A stretch of 64,000 bases of DNA from Nocardia wallacei. GTDB lineage: Bacteria > Actinomycetota > Actinomycetes > Mycobacteriales > Mycobacteriaceae. Both the position numbers and the translations under genes were made by a program. The stretch is taken from assembly GCF_014466955.1 (NCBI RefSeq), contig NZ_AP023396.1:3286001-3350000 (forward strand), read 5' to 3'. Positions within the stretch are counted from its first letter, which is position 1, and each line of letters opens with the position of its first letter. The notes under the pieces were generated by a model, which worked only from the letters and a program-made list of their open reading frames with translations, had not been told where the DNA came from and made no database searches. Of the stretch, positions 17,203-26,780 are shown piece after piece.

Positions 17203-18545
17203 TGGGCGAGAAGTTCTACGAGGTGCCCATCGACGAGTACCTGCCGCAGAACGGCAACCGCGGCTACCGGGTGTCGCGCTACGAGCTGGAACTGGTGTAC
17301 AAGGTGTCGAGCAACCGGCTCTCGGGCCGGGCCGCGATCACCGCGGTGACCACCGCGGCGCGAGCCCGCTTCGCGCTGGACCTGTCCCAATCGTTGAGTG
17401 TCACCAAGGTTTTCGTGAACGGTGCGCGGGCCAAGTACGCGCATCAGCGCGGGAAGCTGACGGTCACGCCGGCGCAGAAGATCCCGGCGGGCGGCGTGCT
17501 CGCGGTCGTCGTCCAGTACGGCGGCACCCCGCGGCCGGTCCGCGGCCCCTGGGGAGAGGTCGGCTGGGAGGAGCTGACCGACGGCGCGCTGGTGGCCAGC
17601 CAGCCCAACGGCGCCGCCTCCTGGTTCCCCTGCGACGACCACCCGAGTTCCAAGGCCAGCTACCGGATCTCGATCACCACCGACTCGCCCTACTACGCCG
17701 TCGCCAACGGCACGCTGCTCCGCAAGCAGACCAAGGCCAGCCAGACCACCTGGGTGTACGAACAGCCGGAGCCGATGTCCAGCTACCTGGCGACCATCCA
17801 GATCGGCCCGTACCGGCGCTACCGGATCGGGTCGGCGCACGAAACCGATGTGCCGATGCACGCGCTGGTCCCGCCGCGGCTGCGCACGGCCTTCGAACAC
17901 GACTTCCAGCGGCAGCCGCGGATGCTGGCCGAGTTCCGGGAACGGTTCGGACCCTACCCTTTCGAGGGCTACACGGTGGTGGTGACCGACGACGACCTGG
18001 AGATCCCGATCGAGGCACAGGGCCTGTCGATCTTCGGCGCCAACCACTGTGACGGCCGGCGGGGCGCGGAACGGCTGATCGCCCATGAACTGGCGCATCA
18101 GTGGTTCGGCAACAGCCTCACCGTGCGGCAGTGGCGCGACATCTGGCTGCACGAGGGCTTCGCCTGCTACGCGGAGTGGGTCTGGTCGGAGGCCGCGGGC
18201 GGGCCGAGCGCCGACCAGCTGGCCCGCGCAGCCCGGCACAATCTGGCGCGCAGCCCCCAGGACATCGTGGTCGGCGACCCCGGACCCGCCCTGATGTTCG
18301 ACGACCGCGTCTACAAGCGCGGCGCCCTCACCCTGCACACCCTCCGTCTCGAACTCGGCGACCCCAAATTCTTCGGCCTGCTCCGCGAATGGACGTCCCG
18401 ATACCGTCATTCCTCGGTCGACACCGAGGAATTCGCCGATCTGGCCGGTCACTACAGCACGGCGTCCCTGCGCCCGCTCTGGGCCGCCTGGCTCTACGAC
18501 CGCCCGCTGCCGCAACTGCCCCCGCAGACCGGTACGGCGGGCTGA
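17199..18545 (+). CDS. M1-family zinc aminopeptidase coupled to the Pls-like synthetase
   Basis: A 448-residue gluzincin with the full zinc site: HELAHQWFGN followed 18 residues later by the Glu in WLHEGFACYAEW. It is short for M1 aminopeptidase N (about 850 residues) and lacks the C-terminal helical domain; it has no signal peptide or membrane helix. Start GTG 17199 or ATG 17202 overlaps the synthetase stop (GTGATG), so the two proteins are made together. Degradation of an amino-acid homopolymer by a Zn aminopeptidase (Pld) is known in poly-lysine producers; a role here in trimming or protecting against the synthetase product is a reasonable inference. The exact Pld relationship needs an alignment. 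Confidence 0.88.
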   Translation: MMGEKFYEVPIDEYLPQNGNRGYRVSRYELELVYKVSSNRLSGRAAITAVTTAARARFALDLSQSLSVTKVFVNGARAKYAHQRGKLTVTPAQKIPAGGVLAVVVQYGGTPRPVRGPWGEVGWEELTDGALVASQPNGAASWFPCDDHPSSKASYRISITTDSPYYAVANGTLLRKQTKASQTTWVYEQPEPMSSYLATIQIGPYRRYRIGSAHETDVPMHALVPPRLRTAFEHDFQRQPRMLAEFRERFGPYPFEGYTVVVTDDDLEIPIEAQGLSIFGANHCDGRRGAERLIAHELAHQWFGNSLTVRQWRDIWLHEGFACYAEWVWSEAAGGPSADQLARAARHNLARSPQDIVVGDPGPALMFDDRVYKRGALTLHTLRLELGDPKFFGLLREWTSRYRHSSVDTEEFADLAGHYSTASLRPLWAAWLYDRPLPQLPPQTGTAG

Positions 18546-18548
18546 CCC

Positions 18549-20633
18549 TCAGCCGCCCGGAACGTTCCGTTCGAGTTCGTCCAGCCACGCCGTGGCGACC
18601 GCGTCGCTGGGCGCGCGCCAGTCGCCGCGCGGGGAGAGCGAACCGCCGGAGCCGACCTTCGGCGCGTTGGGCAGCGTGGAGCGCTTGAACTGGCTGGTCC
18701 GCACGAACCTGCGGAGGAATTCCGCCAGCCAGTGCTTGATGGTGGGCAGGTCGTATTCGTGGCGGTCGGTCTCGGGAATCAGGTCGGGCCAGCGGCCGCG
18801 GGTGCGGTCGGACCACGCGTGGTGGGCGAGATAGGCGATGCGGCTGGGCAGATAGCCGAAGCGCAGCAGGAAGTACAGGTGGAAGTCCTGCAGCTCGTAG
18901 GGGCCGACGGCGGCCTCCGAACTCTGCCCGGGCTGCGCCGAATCCCCTTCCGCCGCAGCGTTGTCCGACGGAACGAGTTCCGGTGAGATCTCGGTCGCCA
19001 GGATGGAGGTCAGCACCTCGTCGGCGGCCGGGCCCAGTTCGCCGGTGTCCACGGCCCAGGCGATCAGGTACTTGATCAGCGTCTTGGGCACCGACGCGTT
19101 CACGCTGTAGTGCGCCATGTGATCGCCGACGCCGAAGGTGCACCAGCCCAGCGCGAGTTCACTGAGATCCCCGGTGCCGACCACCAGCGCGTGCTGCTGA
19201 TTGGCGAGCCGGAACAGGTGCGAGGTGCGCTCACCCGCCTGGACGTTCTCGTAGGTGACGTCGTACTGCGGAACCCTCTCGGCCGCAGGGTGTTCCAGGT
19301 CGCGCAGCATCTGCGTCGCGGACGGCCGGATATCGATCTCGCGCGCCGACACCCCGAGCGCGCGCATCAGCCGATGCGCATCGTTCAATGTCCTCGAGCC
19401 GGTGGCGAATCCGGGCATGGTGTAGGCCAGCACGTTCGACCGGGGCAGGCCCAGCCGGTCCATCGTCTTGACGGCCACGATCAGGACGAGCGTGGAATCC
19501 AGCCCGCCCGACACCCCGATCACCACCCGCTGCGATCCGGTCGCCGCCAGCCGGGTGCTGAGCCCCGCCACCTGGATGTTGTGCACCTCCGCGCACCGCT
19601 CGTTGCGCACCGCCGGATTCGCGGGAACGTAAGGGAAGCGGGGCAATTCGCGCTCCAGGGCGACCTCGCCGGAGGGGATCGGCAGCTCCACCTCGATCCG
19701 GCGCAGCCGCGCCAGCCGCTCCCGGTGGTCGTGCACGTTGTCGGCGAAGCTGGTCATGCGCAATCGGTCCGCGGCCAGCCGCGGCAGATCCAGGTCGGCG
19801 GTCACCAGCTGCGGATGGTCGGCGAAACGCTCGCCCTCGGCCAGCAGATCGCCGTTCTCGCAGATCACCGCCTGCCCGTCCCAGGCCATATCGGTGGTCG
19901 ACTCCCCGTTGCCCGCGGCCGAATACAGGTAGGCGGCGATATTGCGGGCCGAATGCGAGGCGCACAGCTGCCGCCGATAGTCCGCCTTGCCCACGACGAT
20001 ATTGCTGGCCGACAGATTCACCAGCACGGTCGCCCCGGCGAGTGCGGCGAAACCGCTGGGCGGCAACGGCACCCAGCCGTCCTCGCAGATCTCCAGATGG
20101 AAGACGAACCCGTCCAGGTTCGACGCCGCGAACAACAGATCGGCCCCGAACGGCACCCGCTGCCCGGCGAGGGTGAGGTGGTCGTCGAGGTTCTCCCGCG
20201 CCGCCGCGAACTGCCGCTTCTCGTAGAATTCGCGATAGTTCGGCAGATAGCTCTTGGGCACCGCGCCCAGCACCCGGCCGCGGTCGATGACGATGCCGCA
20301 GTTGAACAACCGGCCCTGCGCCCGTACCGGCGCACCGACCACGAGCACCGAGTCGATGCCGGCGCTCTCGGCGACCACTCGTTCCAGCGCGGCGTCGACG
20401 GCGTACTGCAGCGCGTCCTGATGGAAGAGGTCGTCGGCGGTGTAGCAGGACAGGCCCAGTTCGGGGAAGACGGTCAGCACCGCGTGCCGGTCGGCCGCCC
20501 GCCGCGCCAGCGTCAGCGTGTGCTCGGCGTTGTAGGCCGGATCGGCCACCCGCACGGGCGGCACCGCCACCGCGACCCGGGCGAACCCGTGCCGATACAG
20601 CGAATCGAACGGCAGTCCTCGCATGCGGTTCAC
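18549..20633 (-). CDS. nadE: Glutamine-dependent NAD+ synthetase
   Basis: A 694-residue two-domain enzyme for the last step of NAD synthesis. The N-terminal nitrilase-like glutaminase has the Glu-Lys-Cys triad in [18 protein letters not shown] and LEICEDGW. The C-terminal synthetase has the PP-loop [13 protein letters not shown] and the ATP-binding pattern [14 protein letters not shown]. Length and layout match the long actinobacterial NadE. It may start at GTG 20633 (overlapping the sigF stop by four bases) or ATG 20624. Being third in an rsbW-sigF-nadE operon links NAD supply to the general stress sigma factor, which is unusual. Confidence 0.96.
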   Translation of the reverse strand: MNRMRGLPFDSLYRHGFARVAVAVPPVRVADPAYNAEHTLTLARRAADRHAVLTVFPELGLSCYTADDLFHQDALQYAVDAALERVVAESAGIDSVLVVGAPVRAQGRLFNCGIVIDRGRVLGAVPKSYLPNYREFYEKRQFAAARENLDDHLTLAGQRVPFGADLLFAASNLDGFVFHLEICEDGWVPLPPSGFAALAGATVLVNLSASNIVVGKADYRRQLCASHSARNIAAYLYSAAGNGESTTDMAWDGQAVICENGDLLAEGERFADHPQLVTADLDLPRLAADRLRMTSFADNVHDHRERLARLRRIEVELPIPSGEVALERELPRFPYVPANPAVRNERCAEVHNIQVAGLSTRLAATGSQRVVIGVSGGLDSTLVLIVAVKTMDRLGLPRSNVLAYTMPGFATGSRTLNDAHRLMRALGVSAREIDIRPSATQMLRDLEHPAAERVPQYDVTYENVQAGERTSHLFRLANQQHALVVGTGDLSELALGWCTFGVGDHMAHYSVNASVPKTLIKYLIAWAVDTGELGPAADEVLTSILATEISPELVPSDNAAAEGDSAQPGQSSEAAVGPYELQDFHLYFLLRFGYLPSRIAYLAHHAWSDRTRGRWPDLIPETDRHEYDLPTIKHWLAEFLRRFVRTSQFKRSTLPNAPKVGSGGSLSPRGDWRAPSDAVATAWLDELERNVPGG

Positions 20634-21571
20634 TCCCGGGCCGACTGTTCCCGCAGCCGGGCAAGGGTTTTGGCGAGAATGCGCGAGACGTGCATCTGGG
20701 AGATGCCCATGCGCTGCGCGATCTGGGTCTGGGTCATGGATTCGAAGAAACGCATGGTGAGGATTCGCCGTTCGCGTTCGGGCAGCCCCGCGAGCAGCGG
20801 CCGGATCGCGACGTACTCCTCGACCCGATCGAACTGCGACTCCTCCTCACCGAGGGTGTCCAGCAGCGACGCCTCGGTGTCGCGGCCCACCGACACCGCG
20901 TCGATGGAGCTGGGCTGGTAGGCGTTGCCCGCGATGACGGCCTGGGTCACCTCGTCCGGGTCGATATCCAGCTCGGCGGCGATCTCCTTGACCGTCGGGG
21001 AGCGGCCCAGCGATTGCGACAGGGTGTCGATGGCGGCCCCGATGCGCAGGTGAGTCTCCTTGACGCGGCGCGGAACCCGCATCGCCCAGGTGTTGTCGCG
21101 GAAGTAGCGCCGCACCTCGCCCATGATCGTGGGCACCGCGAAGGACAGGAAGTTCGAGCCGCGCGTGATGTCGAAACGGTCCACCGCGTGCACCAGGCCG
21201 ACCCGCGCGACCTGAGTCAGATCGTCGAAAGGCTCACCGCGCCCGCTGAATTTGCGGGCGATGTGATCGGCGAGCGGAATGCAGCGGCCGATCAGCTGCG
21301 CCCGCAGCTCGGCGCGCCGCTCGGCGTCCTCGCCGGTTCGGGCGAGTTCCTCGAAAAGCGTTGTGACGTCGTCGTATCCGGATACCGACTGGGCGACTTC
21401 CGCGACGTCCTCGTCGTCGGTGGCCCCGTCGTCGGTGGCCCTGGAGTCGGGCGCGTCCGTGGCGTTCTCGTCGCCGACGCCGTCGGATTCGGCTGGGGCC
21501 GGTGACCGCGGCTGGGGCCGGTCGGCTGCCGCGGCGTCGCCGGGTTCGAACACGGTGTCCTCGTCAGCCAC
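20630..21571 (-). CDS. sigF: SigB/SigF-type stress sigma factor
   Basis: A 313-residue sigma-70 family protein of the SigB/SigF/SigG group. The first 75 residues are acidic and probably disordered. Region 2 ([39 protein letters not shown]), region 3 ([18 protein letters not shown]) and region 4 ([32 protein letters not shown]) are all present. The GTG start overlaps the TAG stop of the anti-sigma gene by one base, and its own stop overlaps nadE. The sensing partner switch is therefore rsbW-sigF, as in Bacillus and mycobacteria. No anti-anti-sigma factor gene is adjacent. Confidence 0.95.
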   Translation of the reverse strand: MADEDTVFEPGDAAAADRPQPRSPAPAESDGVGDENATDAPDSRATDDGATDDEDVAEVAQSVSGYDDVTTLFEELARTGEDAERRAELRAQLIGRCIPLADHIARKFSGRGEPFDDLTQVARVGLVHAVDRFDITRGSNFLSFAVPTIMGEVRRYFRDNTWAMRVPRRVKETHLRIGAAIDTLSQSLGRSPTVKEIAAELDIDPDEVTQAVIAGNAYQPSSIDAVSVGRDTEASLLDTLGEEESQFDRVEEYVAIRPLLAGLPERERRILTMRFFESMTQTQIAQRMGISQMHVSRILAKTLARLREQSARE

Positions 21572-21993
21572 TACGCCTTCCCCCGGACGCGCCGGAATTC
21601 CACGATGGTCGGGAAGCCGGATGCCGTCTGGTCGAAGGAATCCTGGGTGATCGTCACCTCGTCGGTGAGCGTGCGCAGCACATGCCAGCCGAAGCTGCGC
21701 TGGTCGGGCAGGCCCTCGGCCGCCGCGATGCCGGTGACGCGCACCAGCAGGTCCTCGTCGCCCACCGTGAACCGGCAGCGCAGCGCGGTGCCCGGACCGG
21801 CGACGGAGATGAGTGTGGAGCAGGCCTCGTCGACCGCCAGCCGGATGTCGGCCACCTCATCCAGCGTGAAATCGCTGAGCAGGACGAGCGTTTCGGCGAG
21901 CCCGCGCACGATCGGCAACTGTGACACGGTAGCGGCGACGCCGATCTCTACGGGGGTGCTGCGCAGGCCCTGTTCCGCCGAAATATTGATCAC
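21571..21993 (-). CDS. rsbW: Anti-sigma factor, RsbW/UsfX-type
   Basis: A GHKL-fold serine kinase/anti-sigma protein of about 140 residues. The N-box is in LDEVADIRLAVDEACSTL, and the end carries SFGWHVLRTLTDEVTI, the usual RsbW pattern. I chose GTG 21993 because a SigF-like promoter (22004-22029) ends ten bases upstream; the frame is open to 22077, with an ATG at 22044. It should hold SigF inactive until an unlinked anti-anti-sigma factor binds it. Its stop overlaps the sigF start, so expression is stoichiometric. Confidence 0.88.
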   Translation of the reverse strand: MINISAEQGLRSTPVEIGVAATVSQLPIVRGLAETLVLLSDFTLDEVADIRLAVDEACSTLISVAGPGTALRCRFTVGDEDLLVRVTGIAAAEGLPDQRSFGWHVLRTLTDEVTITQDSFDQTASGFPTIVEFRRVRGKA

Positions 21994-22003
21994 CCTGAGA
22001 AGG

Positions 22004-22029
22004 CTACCCAAGACGGCCGCGGGTAATCC
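22004..22029 (-). promoter_or_regulatory. Candidate SigF-dependent autoregulatory promoter
   Basis: On the minus strand GGATT is followed after 15 bases by GGGTAG, matching the mycobacterial SigF pattern (GGWWT, spacer 15-17, GGGTA). The GTG start of rsbW follows ten bases later, giving a nearly leaderless transcript. This fits positive autoregulation of rsbW-sigF-nadE. Confidence 0.55.
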
Positions 22030-22096
22030 GCTCTGTGCCTGCATTGAGACGGCCGGTGGGCTCGACCGGCAGGTCAAGGGGTGGCGCGAGCACCGC

Positions 22097-22102
22097 TACA
22101 CT
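22097..22102 (+). promoter_or_regulatory. -10 element of a leaderless rpe transcript
   Basis: TACACT fits the actinobacterial TANNNT -10 box. It ends eight bases before GTG 22111, so transcription should begin at or next to the start codon. Confidence 0.5.
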
Positions 22103-22110
22103 TTCGCGCT

Positions 22111-22809
22111 GTGTCCACCCCGAACTCACCCTTCCACCGGCCGTCACCGATGATCGCCCCGTCCATCCTGTCCGCCGATTTCGCGCATCTCGCGCATGAG
22201 GCGCAGGCGGTCGCGAGCGCCGACTGGCTCCATGTCGACGTGATGGACAACCACTTCGTACCCAACCTGACCCTCGGCCTGCCGGTGGTGCAGAGCCTGC
22301 TGAAGACCACCGACATCCCGCTGGACTGCCACCTCATGATCGAGGACCCGGGCCGCTGGGCGCCGCCGTACGCCGAGGCGGGCGCTTACAACGTCACCTT
22401 CCACGCCGAGGCCACCGACGATCCGGTCGCCGTCGCCCGCGACATTCAGGCCGCGGGCGGCAAGGCCGGGCTGTCGGTGAAGCCGAACACGCCGATCGAG
22501 CCGTACCTGGAGCTGTTGCGCCACTTCGACACCCTGCTGGTGATGAGCGTGGAGCCGGGCTTCGGCGGCCAGTCGTTCATTCCGCACGTGCTGGACAAGG
22601 CGCGCACGGTCCGGCGGCTGGTCGACGCCGGTGAGCTGCGGCTGGTCGTGGAGATCGACGGCGGCATCAATATGGACACCATCGAGCAGGCCGCCGAGGC
22701 CGGGATCGACTGTTTCGTCGCCGGGTCGGCGGTGTACGGCACCGAGGATCCGGGTGCGACGGTGGAGAAGCTGCGGCAGCGGGTCGTGGCGGTCGAAGCC
22801 CGGCTGTAG
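22111..22809 (+). CDS. rpe: Ribulose-phosphate 3-epimerase
   Basis: A 232-residue TIM-barrel enzyme interconverting ribulose-5-P and xylulose-5-P in the pentose phosphate pathway. Signature stretches: [51 protein letters not shown] and VEIDGGIN, with the metal and catalytic His and Asp residues in place. I chose GTG 22111 because a -10 box sits at leaderless distance; ATG 22150 and GTG 22081 are alternatives. In mycobacteria rpe follows fmu directly; here about 9 kb of other genes intervenes. Confidence 0.95.
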   Translation: MSTPNSPFHRPSPMIAPSILSADFAHLAHEAQAVASADWLHVDVMDNHFVPNLTLGLPVVQSLLKTTDIPLDCHLMIEDPGRWAPPYAEAGAYNVTFHAEATDDPVAVARDIQAAGGKAGLSVKPNTPIEPYLELLRHFDTLLVMSVEPGFGGQSFIPHVLDKARTVRRLVDAGELRLVVEIDGGINMDTIEQAAEAGIDCFVAGSAVYGTEDPGATVEKLRQRVVAVEARL

Positions 22810-22822
22810 CGGCGCGAAAGGG

Positions 22823-23293
22823 TCAGCGCGCCGGTACTTTTCGGCCGCACACCGCGCGGGTCGCCGCGATGACCGATTCCAGCGGCGGCACCGTCTCGGC
22901 GGTCTCGGGTGTCCGGATCCACGTGCGGTATCCGGTGCGTTCGTCCTCGGCCGAGGGCAGCACCACCTGACTGCCGGTGCAGGCCACGGTGACGTAGAGC
23001 CGGAACAGTTCGGCCGAGACATAGTTGGTGAGGCACTCCGGATGGGCCGGGCCGGTGATGAAGGTCCAGCGCCGCGCGCGGGGGTGGTGGACGACGGGCC
23101 CGGCCAGTCCCTCGCACGACAGTTGCCGTTGCACGCGTTCACCGAGATCCGTCGGCATGGTGACGGCGCCGTAGCGTTTGCCGATCTCGAGCAGGATGTG
23201 ACGTGACGTGGGGTCGATCGATGCCGGCAGGTGAAATTCGTGACGGTATTGAACACAGCGAACCTCGAGTGTCGAATCGAGAATCGTGGTCAC
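22823..23293 (-). CDS. Hypothetical protein (156 residues)
   Basis: Not confidently recognised. The protein is globular with no signal or membrane segment. It has blocks such as GLAGPVVHHPRARRWTFITGPA and QVVLPSAEDERTGYRTW, a pattern reminiscent of the small actinobacterial proteins related to primase-polymerase N-terminal regions; that resemblance is weak. I chose GTG 23293 behind a G-rich stretch. Upstream, the region to 23400 contains the palindrome CAACA-A-TGTTG at 23383-23393, probably part of its promoter. It separates rpe from ribE. Confidence 0.6.
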   Translation of the reverse strand: MTTILDSTLEVRCVQYRHEFHLPASIDPTSRHILLEIGKRYGAVTMPTDLGERVQRQLSCEGLAGPVVHHPRARRWTFITGPAHPECLTNYVSAELFRLYVTVACTGSQVVLPSAEDERTGYRTWIRTPETAETVPPLESVIAATRAVCGRKVPAR

Positions 23294-23423
23294 ACCGCAC
23301 CCCCATCTCTGTCGTGGTCGGTTCGAGCGGCCGAGCGGTGAACATGCTCGTGATGATGAAGTTGAACCGCGGATCAACTGCACAACAATGTTGCTTCCGA
23401 TCGCAAGCGAACGCAAGCTCTGG

Positions 23424-23449
23424 GTGTAAGTGAGTCGGCGACCGGGTAA
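23424..23449 (+). promoter_or_regulatory. SigB/SigF-like promoter about 300 bases upstream of ribE
   Basis: GTGTAA, a 14-base spacer, then GGGTAA. This matches the GTTTAA-N14-GGGTAT SigB-type consensus in 10 of 12 positions. It reads toward ribE and would give a leader of about 300 bases. Confidence 0.45.
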
Positions 23450-23538
23450 AAACACAGCTCCGGGCCCGGGCGGACAGCCCGCCGGGAATCAATCGGCGCG
23501 GCAATTCGTGGTGCGCGTCGGGATAATTCCGATATCTG

Positions 23539-23561
23539 CCGGAATGCATTTTCGATTCCGG
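23539..23561 (+). other. Hairpin in the ribE leader
   Basis: CCGGAAT and ATTCCGG form a perfect 7-bp stem around a nine-base AT-rich loop. It could be an attenuator, an RNA-processing element or an operator. Confidence 0.35.
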
Positions 23562-23756
23562 ACGGTGCGCAAGTATCTCCGCCGGTTTCGGCGCCGATTT
23601 GCCGGGCAGTGGTCGCGCGAACGCGGGGCGAAGGCGGCCGGGTGCCGCCTACGACCGCGCGTCGTTACGCTGGAGGCGCCGCAGCGGCTTCCGGGAATAG
23701 CACCGGCGGTGCGGGCTGTTGGCGCTAGCGGGCATCGGGCGACAGGAGTAGAGGAC

Positions 23757-24365
23757 ATGTTCACAGGCATCGTCGAGGAGCTGGGCGAGATCGTCGCCGC
23801 GGACCGGTCGGCCGGTTCGGCCCGCCTGACCATCCGCGGCAAACTGGTGACCTCCGATGCCGGGCACGGTGATTCGATCGCGGTGAACGGAGTCTGCCTG
23901 ACGGTCGTGGACATCGTCGACGGCGACTCGTTCACCACCGACGTCATGGGGGAGACCCTGGATCGGTCCAGTTTGGGCGGGCTCGACGTCGGATCCCGGG
24001 TGAACCTGGAACGCGCGGCCGCCGTGAACAGCCGCCTCGGCGGCCACATCGTGCAGGGGCACGTCGACGGCACCGGCGCGGTCGTCTCCCGCGACCCGCA
24101 GGAGAACTGGGAGGTCGTGCGGATCTCGCTGCCGGAGAACCTGGCCCGCTACGTCGTGGCGAAGGGGTCGATCACCGTCGACGGCATCTCCCTCACGGTC
24201 TCGGGGCTCGGCGGCGACGCCGCGTCGGGCGACTGGTTCGAGGTGTCGCTGATCCCCACCACCCGCGAGCTCACCACCCTCGGCGCCGCACCGGTCGGCG
24301 CCATCGTCAATCTCGAGGTCGATGTCATCGCCAAATACGTCGAACGGTTGCAGCAGCGCGGATGA
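23757..24365 (+). CDS. ribE: Riboflavin synthase
   Basis: A 202-residue enzyme that dismutates two lumazines to riboflavin. It shows the internal duplication typical of the alpha chain: MFTGIVEELGEI with GDSIAVNGVCLTV in the first barrel, and GHIVQGHVDGTG with GSITVDGISLTV in the second. ATG 23757 has GAGGA just upstream. The downstream ribBA and ribH genes are in line but with gaps of 86 and 54 bases, so this may be one operon. It corresponds to ribC of M. tuberculosis (Rv1412). Confidence 0.96.
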   Translation: MFTGIVEELGEIVAADRSAGSARLTIRGKLVTSDAGHGDSIAVNGVCLTVVDIVDGDSFTTDVMGETLDRSSLGGLDVGSRVNLERAAAVNSRLGGHIVQGHVDGTGAVVSRDPQENWEVVRISLPENLARYVVAKGSITVDGISLTVSGLGGDAASGDWFEVSLIPTTRELTTLGAAPVGAIVNLEVDVIAKYVERLQQRG

Positions 24366-24451
24366 GCAGGCTGCGGTCACGGGCCGATCCGGGAACCAGG
24401 GCCCGACGCAGTACTGTTACTGGTACCTAATCGAGATGGAGCGCAGCAGAC

Positions 24452-25702
24452 GTGACCAGGTTCGACACCATCGAGCGCGCAGTCGCCGACATCGCCGCCG
24501 GTAAGGCGGTCGTCGTCGTCGACGACGAGGGCCGTGAGAACGAGGGCGATCTCATCTTCGCCGCGGAGAAGGCCACCCCCGAGCTGGTGGCGTTCATGAT
24601 CCGCTACACCTCCGGCTACATCTGTGTGCCGCTGACCGGTGCCGACTGCGACCGCCTGGGCCTGCCCCCGATGTACGCGATCAACCAGGACAAGCACGGC
24701 ACCGCCTACACGGTGTCGGTGGACGCGCGCGAGGGCGTCAGTACCGGTATCTCCGCCGCCGACCGGGCCACCACCATGCGTCGGCTCGCCGACCGGTTCG
24801 CCAAGCCCGAGGACTTCACCCGGCCCGGGCATGTGGTACCGCTGCGCGCCAAGGACGGCGGCGTACTGCGCCGCCCCGGCCACACCGAGGCGGCCGTCGA
24901 CCTCGCTCGCCTCGCCGGTCTCGGCCCGGCGGGGGTGATCTGCGAGATCGTCAGCCAGAAGAACGAGGGCGACATGGCCCGCACCGAGGAGTTGCGGGTC
25001 TTCGCCGACGAGCACGAACTCGCGCTCATCTCGATCGCCGACATGATCGCGTGGCGGCGCAAGCACGAGAAGCAGGTGGAGCGGGTCGCCGAGGCCCGCA
25101 TCCCCACCCGATTCGGCGAGTTCCGGGCCGTCGGATACAAGAGCATCTACGACGAGGTGGAGCATGTGGCGCTGGTGCGCGGCGACTTCACCGTCGACGG
25201 CGGCGAGGACGTCCTGGTCCGGGTGCATTCCGAATGCCTGACCGGTGATGTGTTCGGCTCGCTGCGCTGCGACTGCGGCCCGCAACTGGACGCCGCCATG
25301 GAGATGGTGGCGGCCGAGGGCCGGGGCGTGGTGCTGTACATGCGGGGCCACGAGGGCCGCGGCATCGGCCTGATGCACAAGTTGCAGGCCTACCAGCTCC
25401 AGGACAACGGGCACGACACCGTCGACGCCAATATCGAACTCGGCCTGCCCGCCGACGCCCGCGACTACGGCACCGGCGCGCAGATCCTGGTCGATCTGGG
25501 CATCTCCTCCATGCGGCTGCTGACCAACAACCCGGCCAAGCGGGTGGGCCTGGACGGCTACGGGCTCAGCATCACCGAGCGGGTGCCGATGCCGGTGCGC
25601 GCCAACGCCGAGAATCTGCACTACCTGCGCACCAAGCGGGATCGCATGGGCCACGACCTGGTCGGGCTGGACGATCTCGACCTGGGCGAGACCGCGCAGT
25701 AA
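24452..25702 (+). CDS. ribBA: Bifunctional DHBP synthase / GTP cyclohydrolase II
   Basis: A 416-residue fusion making both precursors of riboflavin. Residues 1-200 are 3,4-dihydroxy-2-butanone-4-P synthase, with the acidic loop [11 protein letters not shown] and the catalytic [20 protein letters not shown] segments. Residues 205-416 are GTP cyclohydrolase II, with the zinc cysteines in [15 protein letters not shown] and [10 protein letters not shown]. Start GTG 24452. Confidence 0.97.
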   Translation: MTRFDTIERAVADIAAGKAVVVVDDEGRENEGDLIFAAEKATPELVAFMIRYTSGYICVPLTGADCDRLGLPPMYAINQDKHGTAYTVSVDAREGVSTGISAADRATTMRRLADRFAKPEDFTRPGHVVPLRAKDGGVLRRPGHTEAAVDLARLAGLGPAGVICEIVSQKNEGDMARTEELRVFADEHELALISIADMIAWRRKHEKQVERVAEARIPTRFGEFRAVGYKSIYDEVEHVALVRGDFTVDGGEDVLVRVHSECLTGDVFGSLRCDCGPQLDAAMEMVAAEGRGVVLYMRGHEGRGIGLMHKLQAYQLQDNGHDTVDANIELGLPADARDYGTGAQILVDLGISSMRLLTNNPAKRVGLDGYGLSITERVPMPVRANAENLHYLRTKRDRMGHDLVGLDDLDLGETAQ

Positions 25703-26260
<558 letters not shown>

Positions 26261-26264
26261 GCCG

Positions 26265-26768
26265 ATGTCGCCCGTCGTCCGGATCTGGAAGCGCGGCCCG
26301 CAACCCCCCGAGCCGGAAGCCGCTGTGCCGCAGTGGGATCTGGAGGTGCGGCCGCGGCGTGCGGTGCGGACCGCGCGAATCGTGGCCGGCGTGATCGCGG
26401 TGCTGTTCACCGTCGCCGGTATCGCCTCGGCGCACAGCGCGACGGGCGTGAATTTCCGCGGGGCGGATCAGGTGGCGGTCATCTGCTTCGGCTGGCTGCT
26501 CGCCGGTGCGGTGCTGTTGCTGACCCGGCCGCGGGTGCGGGTGGGCGCGCAGGGTGTCTCGGTGCGAAATATCTTGGGCGACAACATGTTCGAGTGGAAA
26601 GACATTCGCGGCGTCACGATCCCCGACAAGCGCGCCTGGGCCCGCCTGGAACTGATCGGCGACGAGTACGTCCCGATGCTGGCGATCCGTGTCAACGACA
26701 AGGAGCGCGCGGCGCGGGCCATGGAACGCTTCCGCGACCTCGGCGCGAAATACACTGCGGGACAGTAG
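26265..26768 (+). CDS. PH-domain membrane protein (Rv1417-like)
   Basis: A 167-residue protein with two membrane helices (about residues 38-58 and 75-95) followed by a bacterial PH-like domain: RVRVGAQGVSVRNILGDNMFEWKDIRGV and a C-terminal helix AMERFRDLG. It belongs to the bPH_6-type family with unknown ligand. It directly follows ribH, an arrangement shared with mycobacteria, and probably belongs to the same transcript; whether it has a role in flavin metabolism is not known. Confidence 0.85.
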   Translation: MSPVVRIWKRGPQPPEPEAAVPQWDLEVRPRRAVRTARIVAGVIAVLFTVAGIASAHSATGVNFRGADQVAVICFGWLLAGAVLLLTRPRVRVGAQGVSVRNILGDNMFEWKDIRGVTIPDKRAWARLELIGDEYVPMLAIRVNDKERAARAMERFRDLGAKYTAGQ

Positions 26769-26780
26769 GTCCCGAGCCCG

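Larger units (their letters stand above)
23294..23756. other. 463-bp regulatory gap between a divergent orphan gene and ribE
   Basis: The gap is less GC-rich than the genes. It holds a palindrome at 23383-23393, a SigB/SigF-like promoter at 23424-23449 and a hairpin at 23539-23561. I looked for the conserved blocks of an FMN riboswitch and did not recognise them. The frame upstream of ribE is open but not gene-like. Confidence 0.45.

Noticed and set aside
23294..23756. FMN riboswitch upstream of ribE
   Set aside because: I looked for the conserved RFN blocks and the ending GG-rich terminator/anti-terminator pair and did not find them by eye. A covariance-model search would settle it.
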